The translations under genes and the position numbers were made by a program. A stretch of 35,429 nucleotides of DNA, taken from positions 1 through 35,429 of the forward strand of contig JBGPIK010000017.1 in assembly GCA_041484845.1 (NCBI GenBank), written 5' to 3'. The stretch's first letter is position 1, and each line of letters begins with the position of its first letter. This DNA is from JBGPIK01 sp041484845. Its GTDB lineage: Bacteria; Desulfobacterota; Binatia; UBA9968. This document shows positions 7,824 to 16,462 of the stretch, piece by piece. The notes under the pieces were generated by a model. The model had not been told where the DNA came from. It searched no databases and worked only from the letters and a program-made list of their open reading frames with translations.

Positions 7824-9452
7824 TCATCGCTCGCGGCTGTTGATCCAGTACTGCTGGCCAATGGTCAGAAGGTTATTCACCAACCAATAAACCGTTAATC
7901 CTGCGGGGAACGACACAAACATGAACGTAAACATGAGCGGCATCATCATCATCATTTTCCTTTGATTAGGATCGCCCGCGCTCGGAGTCATCCATTGCTG
8001 TAAAAACATACTGGCGCCCATGAGAATCGTCAGCACGGGAATACCTGCAGGCAAGAAAGCAGGCCACCAGCCGGGGACTATAAAAGGTAACGACTGCCAG
8101 TCCGGTTTCGAAAGATCTTTGATCCACATAAACGGCGCGTGTCTTAGCTCGATGGGCGTGCTCAACGCATTATAGAGTCCGATAAATACGGGGAACTGGA
8201 GCACCATCGGGAGACATCCGCCGAGCGGATTGACACCGTTGCGGCGGTAAAGCTCCATGATGTCCTTGTTGAGCTTTTCCTTGTCGTTGCTCAGCCTTTC
8301 TTTAAGCTTTTCCATCTGCGGTTGCAGCCTCTGCATTCGCTTCATTGACACATAACTCTTGTGCGTGAGCGGCGCCATGAGGAGTTTAATCAAGAGCGTC
8401 AGCAGGATAATGTCGATCCCGTAGCTGGAGGTTACGCGGTGAAAGAAATGAAGCATGTAGAGTAACGGCACTGAGATGAACTCGCCGAACCCGAAAAGGC
8501 CGAAATCGATGGAGCGCTCGAGCTGCTTTCCCAATGACTTTAGCGTATCAAGGTCCTTCGGCCCAATGAACAGCGTGTAATGACCGTCACCCGAGGCGCC
8601 ACTAATGGCGGCGGTCAGCGCGGCTCCGGTTTGATGAACCCAGGTTTTGTGCTGCGCGCCGTTTTCCGGCAGAAGAGCAAAGAAAAAATACGTATGACCG
8701 AATCCAGCCCACGCAATGTCCCCGGTAAAGTCGTGCCCCTTATTCGCCTCAGCAGGCGGTTCGCGCTTGATTTTGTTATCGACGACCGCGATAAATCCCT
8801 CAAATTTCGCTTCGGGATTCGGCACGCTATGGTCGCTCTTGTCGGTAAGCAATATTTCCGGAACCAACGGCTGCCCATCAGCTGTTTTAACTGACACATC
8901 GAGCGCGATGGGATACGTCGAACCCGAAAAAGTAAATGATTTGGTTATCGTGGTTCCATCAGGCGTATGCCCTAGGAAAATTAAGTTTCCTTTAGAGCCG
9001 TCAGCTAATCTGAGATCGCCCCCCTGGACTGCGTAAAGCAAATCGGCATCATCAAACGACGTCGCAACCTGCCAGCGGACCCCTAGCGGTAAAGGAACTC
9101 CCGGGGCTGACGTGACAATCTCAAAGGGCGGGCTATTTTCATCGACTGAGCTGCGGTAATGTTTGAGTTTAAAACTCTTCAGCCGGGCGCCTTGTGTTGT
9201 GAATACTGCGATGTAGTTGTCTGTTTCTATTCTAATTTGCTTGCCTTGCTTCCCCGCGGGCAACGTAACCGGCGGCGCAGCCTGGGGTATCGAAGGGGGT
9301 TCGGGTGGCGCGGACGGCGCAGATTTGTCAGCTTCTTTGGTAACCGAAGTTGGGGTTGCCGGCGGGCTTCCGTAGTAACGGCTAATCCACTCTTGGTAAA
9401 CGACCAGGATGAGCAAGGAAAGGGCAACAGCTATAAACGCGCGTTTTTCCAT
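7824..9452 (-). CDS. yidC: Membrane protein insertase YidC
   Basis: A 542-residue Oxa1/YidC insertase of the Gram-negative layout. An N-terminal membrane anchor (AFIAVALSLLILVVYQEW) is followed by a Pro/Ala-rich linker, then a large periplasmic beta domain (about residues 75-330). The conserved C-terminal insertase core begins near DFGLFGFGEFISVPLLYMLHF and carries MQRLQPQMEKLKERL and the transmembrane helices PLGGCLPMVLQFPVFIGLYN and FMFVSFPAGLTVYWLVNNLLTI. It inserts membrane proteins alone or with SecYEG. It starts 10 bases after yidD with only a weak Shine-Dalgarno sequence, consistent with coupled translation. Confidence 0.96.
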   Translation of the reverse strand: MEKRAFIAVALSLLILVVYQEWISRYYGSPPATPTSVTKEADKSAPSAPPEPPSIPQAAPPVTLPAGKQGKQIRIETDNYIAVFTTQGARLKSFKLKHYRSSVDENSPPFEIVTSAPGVPLPLGVRWQVATSFDDADLLYAVQGGDLRLADGSKGNLIFLGHTPDGTTITKSFTFSGSTYPIALDVSVKTADGQPLVPEILLTDKSDHSVPNPEAKFEGFIAVVDNKIKREPPAEANKGHDFTGDIAWAGFGHTYFFFALLPENGAQHKTWVHQTGAALTAAISGASGDGHYTLFIGPKDLDTLKSLGKQLERSIDFGLFGFGEFISVPLLYMLHFFHRVTSSYGIDIILLTLLIKLLMAPLTHKSYVSMKRMQRLQPQMEKLKERLSNDKEKLNKDIMELYRRNGVNPLGGCLPMVLQFPVFIGLYNALSTPIELRHAPFMWIKDLSKPDWQSLPFIVPGWWPAFLPAGIPVLTILMGASMFLQQWMTPSAGDPNQRKMMMMMPLMFTFMFVSFPAGLTVYWLVNNLLTIGQQYWINSRER

Positions 9453-9462
9453 TTGATAAAGA

Positions 9463-9684
9463 TTAATTGACCGGGTCGTAGCCGCCGGGGTTCCAGGGAT
9501 GGCAGCGACTCAGCCGACGCAGGCCGAGTGAGCCACCCTTCACAATACCGTGTTTTCGGATTGCCTGTGATGCGTAAACAGAACAGGTGGGATAAAAACG
9601 ACACGCCGCCGGCACCAACGGCGTGAAAATCTTGTGGTAGCCCAAAAGCACAAGGGTTAAAATTCTACGCATCATTAAAGCCAT
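9463..9684 (-). CDS. yidD: Membrane protein insertion efficiency factor YidD
   Basis: A 73-residue small amphipathic protein of the UPF0161 family that assists YidC insertion at the inner face of the membrane. The family signature is complete: ACRFYPTCSVYASQAI with paired cysteines, and the terminal SRCHPWNPGGYDPV. Its ATG shares the A of the rnpA stop (TAATG at 9684-9686), the usual tight coupling in this operon. Confidence 0.95.
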   Translation of the reverse strand: MALMMRRILTLVLLGYHKIFTPLVPAACRFYPTCSVYASQAIRKHGIVKGGSLGLRRLSRCHPWNPGGYDPVN

Positions 9685-10046
9685 TATTTCCGGCGACTCC
9701 GTTTCTCCCCAAAGCTATTTTCGATCTCTTTCTGAATCATCGCGGAAGAGAGCGCCGCCGCGCCTTTTCTCGCGATCACGACTATGTCTGAAGCCGCAAC
9801 CCACTCGCGGCGCCGACGCCGAAAAAATTCTCGTACGAGCCTCTTAATCCGGTTCCGCACCACGGAATTACCGACCTTAGCGCTGACAGTAATTCCCAAT
9901 CTGCTCTCTCCGCGCTCATTGCTCGTACTGATAACGATGAAATTGGGCGAGTGAACTTTCCTACCGGTTCGCGATAAGTTTAGGAATTCGGGTCGTTTTC
10001 TCAGGCGGGCCGATTTTGGGAATCTTTCCTTACCCCCGCGCGGCAT
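9684..10046 (-). CDS. rnpA: Ribonuclease P protein component
   Basis: A 120-residue basic protein subunit of RNase P, which helps the catalytic RNA trim tRNA 5' leaders. The RNR signature GNSVVRNRIKRLVREFFRR lies at about residues 59-77. An aromatic N-terminal segment (RLRKRPEF) forms the substrate cleft. The ATG at 10046 begins 11 bases after the rpmH stop. The C-terminus is rich in Arg and Lys. Gene order rpmH-rnpA-yidD supports the call. Confidence 0.96.
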   Translation of the reverse strand: MPRGGKERFPKSARLRKRPEFLNLSRTGRKVHSPNFIVISTSNERGESRLGITVSAKVGNSVVRNRIKRLVREFFRRRRREWVAASDIVVIARKGAAALSSAMIQKEIENSFGEKRSRRK

Positions 10047-10057
10047 TCACCGGCTCT

Positions 10058-10219
10058 TTACCTGCGCGCCCGCTTCGGCGGCACGGTTACGGTTAGTTTT
10101 TTGCGGCCTTTGGCCCGACGCCGTTTGATCACCTTGCGTCCGCCGGGAGTCTCCATTCGGCTAAGAAACCCGTGCGTTCTCTTCCGCCTCACATTACTCG
10201 GTTGGTAAGTTCTTTTCAT
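10058..10219 (-). CDS. rpmH: 50S ribosomal protein L34
   Basis: A 53-residue gene found by hand-translating the minus strand between gpsA and rnpA. The protein starts MKRTYQPSNVRRKRTHGFL and ends in a basic tail (KRARR), the diagnostic form of L34. The middle RMETPGGRKVIKRRRAKGRK is canonical. The C-terminal extension KLTVTVPPKRARR is slightly longer than the 44-46 residues typical of enterobacteria. AAGGAG lies seven to eight bases before the ATG at 10219. It is the first gene of the rpmH-rnpA-yidD-yidC-jag operon. Confidence 0.97.
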   Translation of the reverse strand: MKRTYQPSNVRRKRTHGFLSRMETPGGRKVIKRRRAKGRKKLTVTVPPKRARR

Positions 10220-10259
10220 GAAGTTTTACTCCTTCGGCAGCATAAACCACCACACGTTA

Positions 10260-10289
10260 ATTTCAATCACAGAGTCCTGGTATTGTCAA
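10260..10289 (-). promoter_or_regulatory. Promoter of the rpmH operon
   Basis: On the minus strand a perfect TTGACA (10289-10284) is followed after 18 bases by TGAAAT (10265-10260). The -35 begins only a few bases after the gpsA stop, so the rpmH operon probably has its own start site and a leader of about 35 bases. Confidence 0.45.
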
Positions 10290-10291
10290 TT

Positions 10292-11305
10292 TTAACGGAT
10301 TTCCGGTTTGAGGGAGCGTTGCATCAAATCGCGCACGGCGGCGAAAGGTTTTTTGCCGCCGTAAAGAACCTGATACATCTGTTCCACAATCGGCATTTCC
10401 ACCCCTAACCTAGCCGCAAGCGAATGCACGGAGCGGGTATTGCGAATGCCTTCCGCCACCATGCGCGTTCCGGCCATGATTTCTTCAAGCGCTTGCCCTT
10501 GAGCAATTTGCAGGCCCACTTTTCGATTACGGCTCAGGTCGCCGGCGCAGGTAAGAATTAAATCGCCTAAACCCGGGAGGCCGGCGAGAGTCATCGGGTC
10601 CGCGCCCATGCACACAGCTAAACGGGTCATTTCCGCAAGTCCGCGGGTGATTAACGCCGCGCGCGCATTTTGACCCAGCCCTAAGCCGTCGCTGATACCA
10701 GCAGCAATGGCGATGACATTTTTTATGACTCCCCCCATTTGCACCCCGATAACGTCCTTTGACGTGTAAACCCTAAAATTATTGGTGCTCAGAGCCTCCT
10801 GGATTTCGCTCGCCACCCAATCGACATAGGCCGCGACCGTAACCGCGGTCGGCAATCCGCGCGCTACTTCAAGGGCGAAGCTCGGGCCGGAAATAAAAGC
10901 GTGGCGGTTCTTACCCCCATCCCCGGCAATCTCCGCCAAGACTTCGCCCATAGTTTTTAAACTCTCTTCTTCCAGTCCCTTGGTCCCGCAGAGTACGATC
11001 GTTTCGGAAGGTAGTTTCGCCGCAACCCCTTCCATGACCTCTCTCATGGCGTGCGAAGGAACAGCACAAATGACCAAGCAAGCTCCGGCAGCGGCTTTAT
11101 CGAGTGACTGCGTGACTTCCACGCTGGCAGGCAAAAAAATGCCTGGCATATAGGTAGCGCTTTCTCGTTTTTCTGCCAGCTCCCGGAAACTATCCAACCC
11201 GTGGCACCATAGCGTGACCTGGCCATTTTTTTCAGCCATGAGCTTGGCGAGAGCGATACCCCAGCCGCCTGAGCCAACAACTGCGATTTTCCCCATAATA
11301 GTCAT
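10292..11305 (-). CDS. gpsA: Glycerol-3-phosphate dehydrogenase [NAD(P)+]
   Basis: A 337-residue enzyme that reduces dihydroxyacetone phosphate to sn-glycerol 3-phosphate for phospholipid synthesis. The Rossmann motif VVGSGGWGIALAKLM is at the N-terminus. SGPSFALEVARGLPTAV and the catalytic-lysine region GGVIKNVIAIAAGISDGLGLG are present, as are the C-terminal helical TLAGLPGLGDLILTC and RNRKVGLQ segments. Length fits the family. In-frame ATGs lie at 11305 and 11296, neither with a clear Shine-Dalgarno sequence; MGKIAVVGSGG at 11296 also matches typical starts. It sits where dnaA is often found next to rpmH. Confidence 0.93.
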   Translation of the reverse strand: MTIMGKIAVVGSGGWGIALAKLMAEKNGQVTLWCHGLDSFRELAEKRESATYMPGIFLPASVEVTQSLDKAAAGACLVICAVPSHAMREVMEGVAAKLPSETIVLCGTKGLEEESLKTMGEVLAEIAGDGGKNRHAFISGPSFALEVARGLPTAVTVAAYVDWVASEIQEALSTNNFRVYTSKDVIGVQMGGVIKNVIAIAAGISDGLGLGQNARAALITRGLAEMTRLAVCMGADPMTLAGLPGLGDLILTCAGDLSRNRKVGLQIAQGQALEEIMAGTRMVAEGIRNTRSVHSLAARLGVEMPIVEQMYQVLYGGKKPFAAVRDLMQRSLKPEIR

Positions 11306-11319
11306 CTGCGGAAAGGCAC

Positions 11320-11347
11320 AAAATACGAAACAGGCGAGGCTTTTCAA
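11320..11347 (-). promoter_or_regulatory. Promoter of gpsA
   Basis: On the minus strand TTGAAA (11347-11342) and TATTTT (11325-11320) are separated by 16 bases. Transcription would start near 11313, a few bases before the ATG at 11305. The -35 is inside the right-hand side of a perfect inverted repeat (11343-11364). Confidence 0.4.
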
Positions 11348-11364
11348 TACGCAAGAGTATTGAA
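11343..11364. repeat. Perfect 8-6-8 inverted repeat upstream of gpsA
   Basis: TTCAATAC at 11343-11350 and GTATTGAA at 11357-11364 are perfect inverse complements with a six-base spacer, between gyrA and gpsA. There is no following U-tract on the minus strand, so it does not look like an intrinsic terminator. Its overlap with the -35 box suggests a protein-binding site, which is inference. Confidence 0.6.
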
Positions 11365-11497
11365 ACCCGTGATCCGAACAAGCCCGTCACCACGCGGTCA
11401 ACAGGGAGCCTGTCGACAGAGGGTAGCTCTCAATCGACCGCCGAAGCGAAACTTACCGATAAATTGAGAATTTGCATATCGATCCGGCTCGGCATAC

Positions 11498-13951
11498 TTA
11501 TTCTTCTTCGTCTTCGTCTTCCTCTTTCTCCGCCAGGCGCGCTAACGAGACCACCCGCTCATCGCCTTCCAGATCGATCAGGCGCACACCCTGGGTATTG
11601 CGGCCAATGACCCGAATGTCTTTGACCCGCAGCCGAATGATCTTGCCGTTATGGGTTATGAGCATGAGCTGATCTTCATCGGTAACCTGCTGACCGCCGA
11701 CGACCCGGCCGGTTTTGTCGGTGGTCTTCATCGTGATGATGCCCTTACCGCCGCGCGACTGCAGCCGATACTCGTCCATCCCCGTGCGCTTGCCGTAGCC
11801 TTTCTCCGATACGGTCAAAATGTTGGCTCCGAGGCTCAACATCTCCATGCTGACGACCGCGTCGCCTTCGTCCATCCGGATGCCGACAACGCCATAGGTT
11901 CCTCGCCCCGTGGGCCGAACCTGTTCCTCCTTGAACCGAATCGACTGACCGTGCAAGGTCGAAAGGATGATTTCCTGCTGCCCATCGGTGAGCTTGACAC
12001 CGATCACTTCGTCGCCATCCTCGAGGCCGATGGCACGGATGCCGGAAGCACGGGGGTTGGAATACAACATCAGTTCGGTTTTTTTGATCAAACCTTTCTT
12101 GGTCGCGAAAATGATGTTGCGCCCCTCGACAAACTCGCGCACTGAGAGAAACGCCGATACTCTTTCGCCTGATTCTAAGTTGAGCAGGTTAACGATCGGT
12201 TTTCCTTTGGCCGCCCGGCTGGCCTGCGGCAGCTCATGAACCTTAATCCAATAGACCTTGCCGATGGTCGTGAAAAAAAGAATATAAGAGTGCATCGACG
12301 CAATGAAAAGGTACTCGACGAAATCTTCCTCCTTCGTAGTCGTGCCGATTTTTCCCTTACCGCCGCGCCGTTGCGCTCGATAGAGCGTAATCGGATTGCG
12401 TTTGATATAACCCTCGTGGGAAATCGTCACCGCCATGTCTTCATCGACGATCAGATCCTCGATGGAGATCTCTTCGGTGCGGGCGACGATCTGCGTGCGC
12501 CGCTCATCGCCGTACTGTTTCTTGATCTCCTTTAGCTCCTCGACAATGATGCGGTAGATTTCTTTTTCACTGGCTAGGATCGCTCTGAGCTTGGCGATCA
12601 GCTCGACGGTCTCTCTATGCTCTTGCATGATTTTGTCGCGTTCGAGCCCGGTTAGGCGCTGCAAGCGCATGTCCAAGATGGCCTGCGCCTGGATTTCGCT
12701 CAGGCCAAAGGTCGTCATCAAACCCTCTTTGGCGACTTTTGGGTCTTGGGAATTGCGAATCAAGGTGATCACGGCATCGAGATTATCCAGGGCGATGCGC
12801 AGACCTTCCAGGATATGCAAGCGCTCTTCGGCCTTGCGCAGATCGTAAGCCGTGCGCCGGGTGACCACTTCTTTGCGGTGATCCAAAAACGCCTTCAGCG
12901 CTTCTTTGAGATTGAGAATCTTCGGCCGCCCCTCGACGATGGCCAGCATATTGATACCGAAGGACTCCTGCAGGGAGGTGTGTTTATAGAGTTGATTGAT
13001 GACAATTTCGGCCATCGCGTCGCGTTTGAGCTCGATGACGATGCGCATCCCTTCACGGTCCGATTCATCGCGCAGATCGGCGATCCCGTCGATCTTCTTC
13101 TCTTGCACTAGGGAGGCGATCTGCTCGATGATTCTGCCCTTATTCACCATGTAGGGAATTTCACTGATGACGATCTGCTCTTTGCCGGTGCGCTTGACTG
13201 TCTCGGTGAAGGCTTTGCCGCGCATCTGCACGATGCCCTTGCCCTCGTGGTAGGCCTGCACGATCGGCTCTTTGCCGTGAATGAAGCCGCCGGTGGGAAA
13301 ATCCGGACCTGTGATATGTCTCATCAGTTGCTTGATCGTCATTTCCGGGTTTTCCACCAGGGCCACCAGTCCATCCACCACCTCGCTTAAATTATGCGGC
13401 GGAATGTTGGTGGCCATGCCGACGGCGATTCCAGAAGCGCCATTGATCAACAGGTTGGGAATGCGCGACGGTAAAACCGCTGGTTCTTTTAATGAATCGT
13501 CGTAGTTGGGAACAAAATCAACGGTCTCTTTCTCGAGATCGGCGAGAATCTCTTCGGCAAGCCGCGCCATGCGAATTTCCGTATAGCGCATAGCCGCCGG
13601 GGGGTCGGGATCGATGGAGCCAAAGTTCCCCTGGCCATCGATCAACGGATAGCGCAGGGAAAAATTCTGCACCATGCGCACGATGGTATCGTAGACCGCA
13701 GTGTCGCCATGGGGATGATATTTGCCGATGATGTCGCCGACCAGACGGGCGGATTTCTTGTACGGCTTGTCCCAGGTATTGCTCATGTCGTACATGGCGT
13801 AGAGCACACGCCGGTGCACCGGTTTGAGCCCGTCGCGCACATCGGGCAAGGCGCGGCTGATAATGACGCTCATGGCATAGTCCATAAAGGACTGGCGCAT
13901 CTCGTCTTCGATATAGACCGGGACCTTCTGCGATTTTAGAGTCGCTTCCAT
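11498..13951 (-). CDS. gyrA: DNA gyrase subunit A
   Basis: An 817-residue type IIA topoisomerase subunit that breaks and rejoins DNA. The N-terminus has SFMDYAMSVIISRALPDVRDGLKPVHRRVLYAM. The active-site tyrosine is in AMRYTEIR (Y123). The quinolone-region helix reads HPHGDTAVYDTIVRM, with Thr84 at the E. coli Ser83 position and Asp88 at the Asp87 position. The GyrA box QRRGGKG is present, which distinguishes it from ParC. The beta-pinwheel C-terminal domain repeats follow, and the protein ends in an acidic tail (EKEEDEDEEE). It follows gyrB by 75 bases. No Shine-Dalgarno sequence precedes ATG 13951, but an extended -10 lies seven bases upstream. Confidence 0.97.
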   Translation of the reverse strand: MEATLKSQKVPVYIEDEMRQSFMDYAMSVIISRALPDVRDGLKPVHRRVLYAMYDMSNTWDKPYKKSARLVGDIIGKYHPHGDTAVYDTIVRMVQNFSLRYPLIDGQGNFGSIDPDPPAAMRYTEIRMARLAEEILADLEKETVDFVPNYDDSLKEPAVLPSRIPNLLINGASGIAVGMATNIPPHNLSEVVDGLVALVENPEMTIKQLMRHITGPDFPTGGFIHGKEPIVQAYHEGKGIVQMRGKAFTETVKRTGKEQIVISEIPYMVNKGRIIEQIASLVQEKKIDGIADLRDESDREGMRIVIELKRDAMAEIVINQLYKHTSLQESFGINMLAIVEGRPKILNLKEALKAFLDHRKEVVTRRTAYDLRKAEERLHILEGLRIALDNLDAVITLIRNSQDPKVAKEGLMTTFGLSEIQAQAILDMRLQRLTGLERDKIMQEHRETVELIAKLRAILASEKEIYRIIVEELKEIKKQYGDERRTQIVARTEEISIEDLIVDEDMAVTISHEGYIKRNPITLYRAQRRGGKGKIGTTTKEEDFVEYLFIASMHSYILFFTTIGKVYWIKVHELPQASRAAKGKPIVNLLNLESGERVSAFLSVREFVEGRNIIFATKKGLIKKTELMLYSNPRASGIRAIGLEDGDEVIGVKLTDGQQEIILSTLHGQSIRFKEEQVRPTGRGTYGVVGIRMDEGDAVVSMEMLSLGANILTVSEKGYGKRTGMDEYRLQSRGGKGIITMKTTDKTGRVVGGQQVTDEDQLMLITHNGKIIRLRVKDIRVIGRNTQGVRLIDLEGDERVVSLARLAEKEEDEDEEE

Positions 13952-13958
13952 TGAATGA

Positions 13959-13967
13959 ATTGTATCA
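13959..13967 (-). promoter_or_regulatory. Extended -10 element immediately upstream of gyrA
   Basis: The minus strand reads TGATACAAT from 13967 to 13959, a TGn-extended -10 box, followed by seven bases and then the gyrA ATG at 13951. Transcription would begin at or next to the start codon. No -35 box is recognisable; extended -10 promoters often lack one. Confidence 0.4.
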
Positions 13968-13973
13968 GTAGTC

Positions 13974-14017
13974 GTTCAAACGTTTCGAACGTATGGAACG
14001 GCTTGAACGTTTTGAAC
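13974..14017. repeat. Five tandem 9-bp units in the gyrB-gyrA spacer
   Basis: Read on the minus strand, the 44 bases are five successive units close to GTTCRAAAC: GTTCAAAAC, GTTCAAGCC, GTTCCATAC, GTTCGAAAC, GTTTGAAC. The outer units can also fold on each other into an 11-bp stem with a single A bulge. The block lies directly upstream of the gyrA -10 element. No U-tract follows, so a terminator role is not supported. Confidence 0.65.
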
Positions 14018-14026
14018 TTCTTTCGA

Positions 14027-16456
14027 TTAGATATCCAGATTTTTGACCGTGAGCGCGTGCTCCTCGATAAACTTGCGCCGCGGTTCGACTTCGTCGCCCA
14101 TGAGGGTTGAGAAGATGTCATTGGCTTCGACCGCATCCTCTATCCGAACCTGCAAGAGAACCCGCGTTTCCGGATTCATCGTCGTTTCCCAAAGCTGCTC
14201 CGGATTCATCTCGCCGAGACCTTTGTAACGCTGTATGTACTGACCTTTCTTGCCGCCCTCCATGATGTAGTCGAGGACTTCCGTGAGCGAGCGAAGTTGC
14301 GCCTTGTGGTCGCCGTTCTCCACCGCATAAGGAGGCAGCCCGATGCCGCTAAGGTCGGTGAAAAGCTTTTTGATTTCCTTGTACTCCGGAGTCGTCAGAA
14401 ACTCTCGGTCGATAACAGTCTGGACTCCGGTGCCGTTTCCTTTAAGCGAGCAAATGAGCTTAAAACAATTGTGTTCCGCGTCTTCTTCCAGAGCGCACGA
14501 CAGCGGTGCCTGTTCCGGCGCCATCAAGTTTACATAGGAAGCGAGCCGTTCCTGTAGGCTCTTGAGAGCCTTTTCATCTTTGAGAGTTTCCTCGCTGAAA
14601 TCCGCCTCCAATAACAGACCTTCGATAAGCGTACGATTTTTTCTTTTGCGTACGATGAGCGCCATGAGCTTCTCCCAGCGCGCCACTTTCTTGACGAAGT
14701 TTTGCAACGGTTGTCCAGCCAGCCCATTGCCGTCACGGGTCGCCCGAACCCGGATATTTTCCGTCCCAAGCTCGATCAAATAATCTTCCAATGTTGCCTC
14801 GTCCTTGAGGTATCGCTCCTGCTTGCCGCGTTTCACTTTGAAAAGCGGCGGCTGGGCGATAAACAGGTACCCTTTCTCAACCAGATCCGGCATCTGCCGA
14901 TAGAAGAAGGTCAGCAGCAGCGTGCGAATGTGAGAACCATCGACATCGGCATCGGTCATAATAATGATCGAATGATAGCGTAGCTTTGCCGCATCGTAGT
15001 CTTCTTTCACGCCGGCGCCGAGCGCAGTGATCAATAAGCGGATTTCCTGGGATGATAGAATTTTGTCGAAGCGTGCCTTTTCGACGTTGAGGATCTTGCC
15101 CTTGAGCGGAAGTATCGCCTGATTGCGCCGGTCCCGGCCCTGTTTGGCGGATCCTCCTGCGGAATCACCTTCGACAATATATATTTCACTCAATGCGGGA
15201 TCGCGCTCCTGACAATCGGCCAATTTCCCGGGCAAGGAGCCGGAATCCAGCGCTCCTTTGCGCCGCGCCAGATCTTTGGCCTTGCGCGTCGCTTCGCGCA
15301 CCCGAGCCGCTTCGACGCCTTTGGCGACGATCTTCTTCGCATCGCTCGGGTGTTCACCTAAATAACTCGCAAACTTCTCATTGACCAGCGTCTCGACAAT
15401 GCCTTTGACTTCGCTGTTGCCAAGTTTGGTTTTAGTCTGACCTTCGAATTGGGGCTCGGGAACTTTGACGCTGATAACCGCCGTTAAACCTTCGCGAACA
15501 TCTTCGCCTTGTAAATTCGCTTCGTCTTTTTTCAACTGCCCACTGTCGATGGCATAGCTGTTAATGGTGCGCGTCAGGGCAGACTTGAAGCCGATCAGGT
15601 GAGTGCCGCCTTCGATGGTATTGATATTGTTGGCAAAGGAAAAAACGCTCTCTGAATAGCCGTCATTCCATTGCATGGCGATCTCGACTTCGACACCGTC
15701 TTTTTCCCCTTCGAAGTGGACGACCTTCGGATGGATAGCGGTCCGGGCGCGGTTTAGATGCTCGACGAAAGACAGGAGACCGCCTTGGTAGAAGAATTCA
15801 TGTTTCTTCTGACTTCTCTCGTCGTCGATCGTAATTTTGACTCCGCGGTTTAGAAAAGCGAGCTCGCGTAATCTCTGGGAGAGTATGTCGAAACTGAAGT
15901 CCAGCGTTTCAAAAATTTTACTATCGGGCTTAAACGTGACGCGCGTGCCCCGTTCTTTGGATTTGCCGACCTCTTTCAATGGCGCCTGCGGAACGCCGCG
16001 CTTGTAGCTCTGCTGGTAGACTTTGCCGTCACGCTTGATTTCTACTTCCAGATCTTCCGATAAAGCATTCACGACGGAGATCCCTACACCGTGTAGTCCG
16101 CCAGAAACTTTGTAAGAGGCTTTATCGAACTTGCCGCCGGCATGGAGTTTGGTCAACACGACTTCAGCCGCGGAAACTTTTTCCGTGGAATGAATGTCCA
16201 CCGGGATACCGCGACCATTATCGATGACGGTAACACTGTTATCGATGTGAATGGTTACTTCGATCTTGTCGCAATGACCCACTAACGCCTCGTCAATGGA
16301 GTTATCCACGACTTCATAGACCAGGTGGTGAAGACCGCGTTCGCTAGTGTCGCCAATATACATGCCGGGGCGTTTTCTGACTGCTTCAAGCCCCTCCAAA
16401 ACTTTGATATTATCGGCGCTGTAATCGGATTGTTCTGATGCTCTTAATTCAGCCAT
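14027..16456 (-). CDS. gyrB: DNA gyrase subunit B
   Basis: An 809-residue ATPase subunit of gyrase. The GHKL ATPase has YEVVDNSIDEALVGHCD and the ATP-lid segment GLHGVGISVVNALSE. The TOPRIM domain has IYIVEGDSAGGSAKQGRDR and the metal-binding TDADVDGSHIRTLLL. A long insertion (about residues 545-720, starting after QPPLFKVKRGKQ) matches the Gram-negative GyrB type and explains the length. The C-terminus has GKKGQYIQRYKGLGEMNPEQLWETTM. The gyrB-gyrA order favours gyrase over topoisomerase IV. No Shine-Dalgarno sequence is seen before ATG 16456. Confidence 0.97.
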   Translation of the reverse strand: MAELRASEQSDYSADNIKVLEGLEAVRKRPGMYIGDTSERGLHHLVYEVVDNSIDEALVGHCDKIEVTIHIDNSVTVIDNGRGIPVDIHSTEKVSAAEVVLTKLHAGGKFDKASYKVSGGLHGVGISVVNALSEDLEVEIKRDGKVYQQSYKRGVPQAPLKEVGKSKERGTRVTFKPDSKIFETLDFSFDILSQRLRELAFLNRGVKITIDDERSQKKHEFFYQGGLLSFVEHLNRARTAIHPKVVHFEGEKDGVEVEIAMQWNDGYSESVFSFANNINTIEGGTHLIGFKSALTRTINSYAIDSGQLKKDEANLQGEDVREGLTAVISVKVPEPQFEGQTKTKLGNSEVKGIVETLVNEKFASYLGEHPSDAKKIVAKGVEAARVREATRKAKDLARRKGALDSGSLPGKLADCQERDPALSEIYIVEGDSAGGSAKQGRDRRNQAILPLKGKILNVEKARFDKILSSQEIRLLITALGAGVKEDYDAAKLRYHSIIIMTDADVDGSHIRTLLLTFFYRQMPDLVEKGYLFIAQPPLFKVKRGKQERYLKDEATLEDYLIELGTENIRVRATRDGNGLAGQPLQNFVKKVARWEKLMALIVRKRKNRTLIEGLLLEADFSEETLKDEKALKSLQERLASYVNLMAPEQAPLSCALEEDAEHNCFKLICSLKGNGTGVQTVIDREFLTTPEYKEIKKLFTDLSGIGLPPYAVENGDHKAQLRSLTEVLDYIMEGGKKGQYIQRYKGLGEMNPEQLWETTMNPETRVLLQVRIEDAVEANDIFSTLMGDEVEPRRKFIEEHALTVKNLDI

Positions 16457-16462
16457 TGTCGA

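Noticed and set aside
13974..14017. CRISPR array
   Set aside because: Units are nine bases and directly abutting, with no spacers.
16300..16310. A DnaA-box-like TTATCCACG near gyrB
   Set aside because: It is part of the conserved VDNSID codons of gyrB and stands alone; no cluster suggests an origin.
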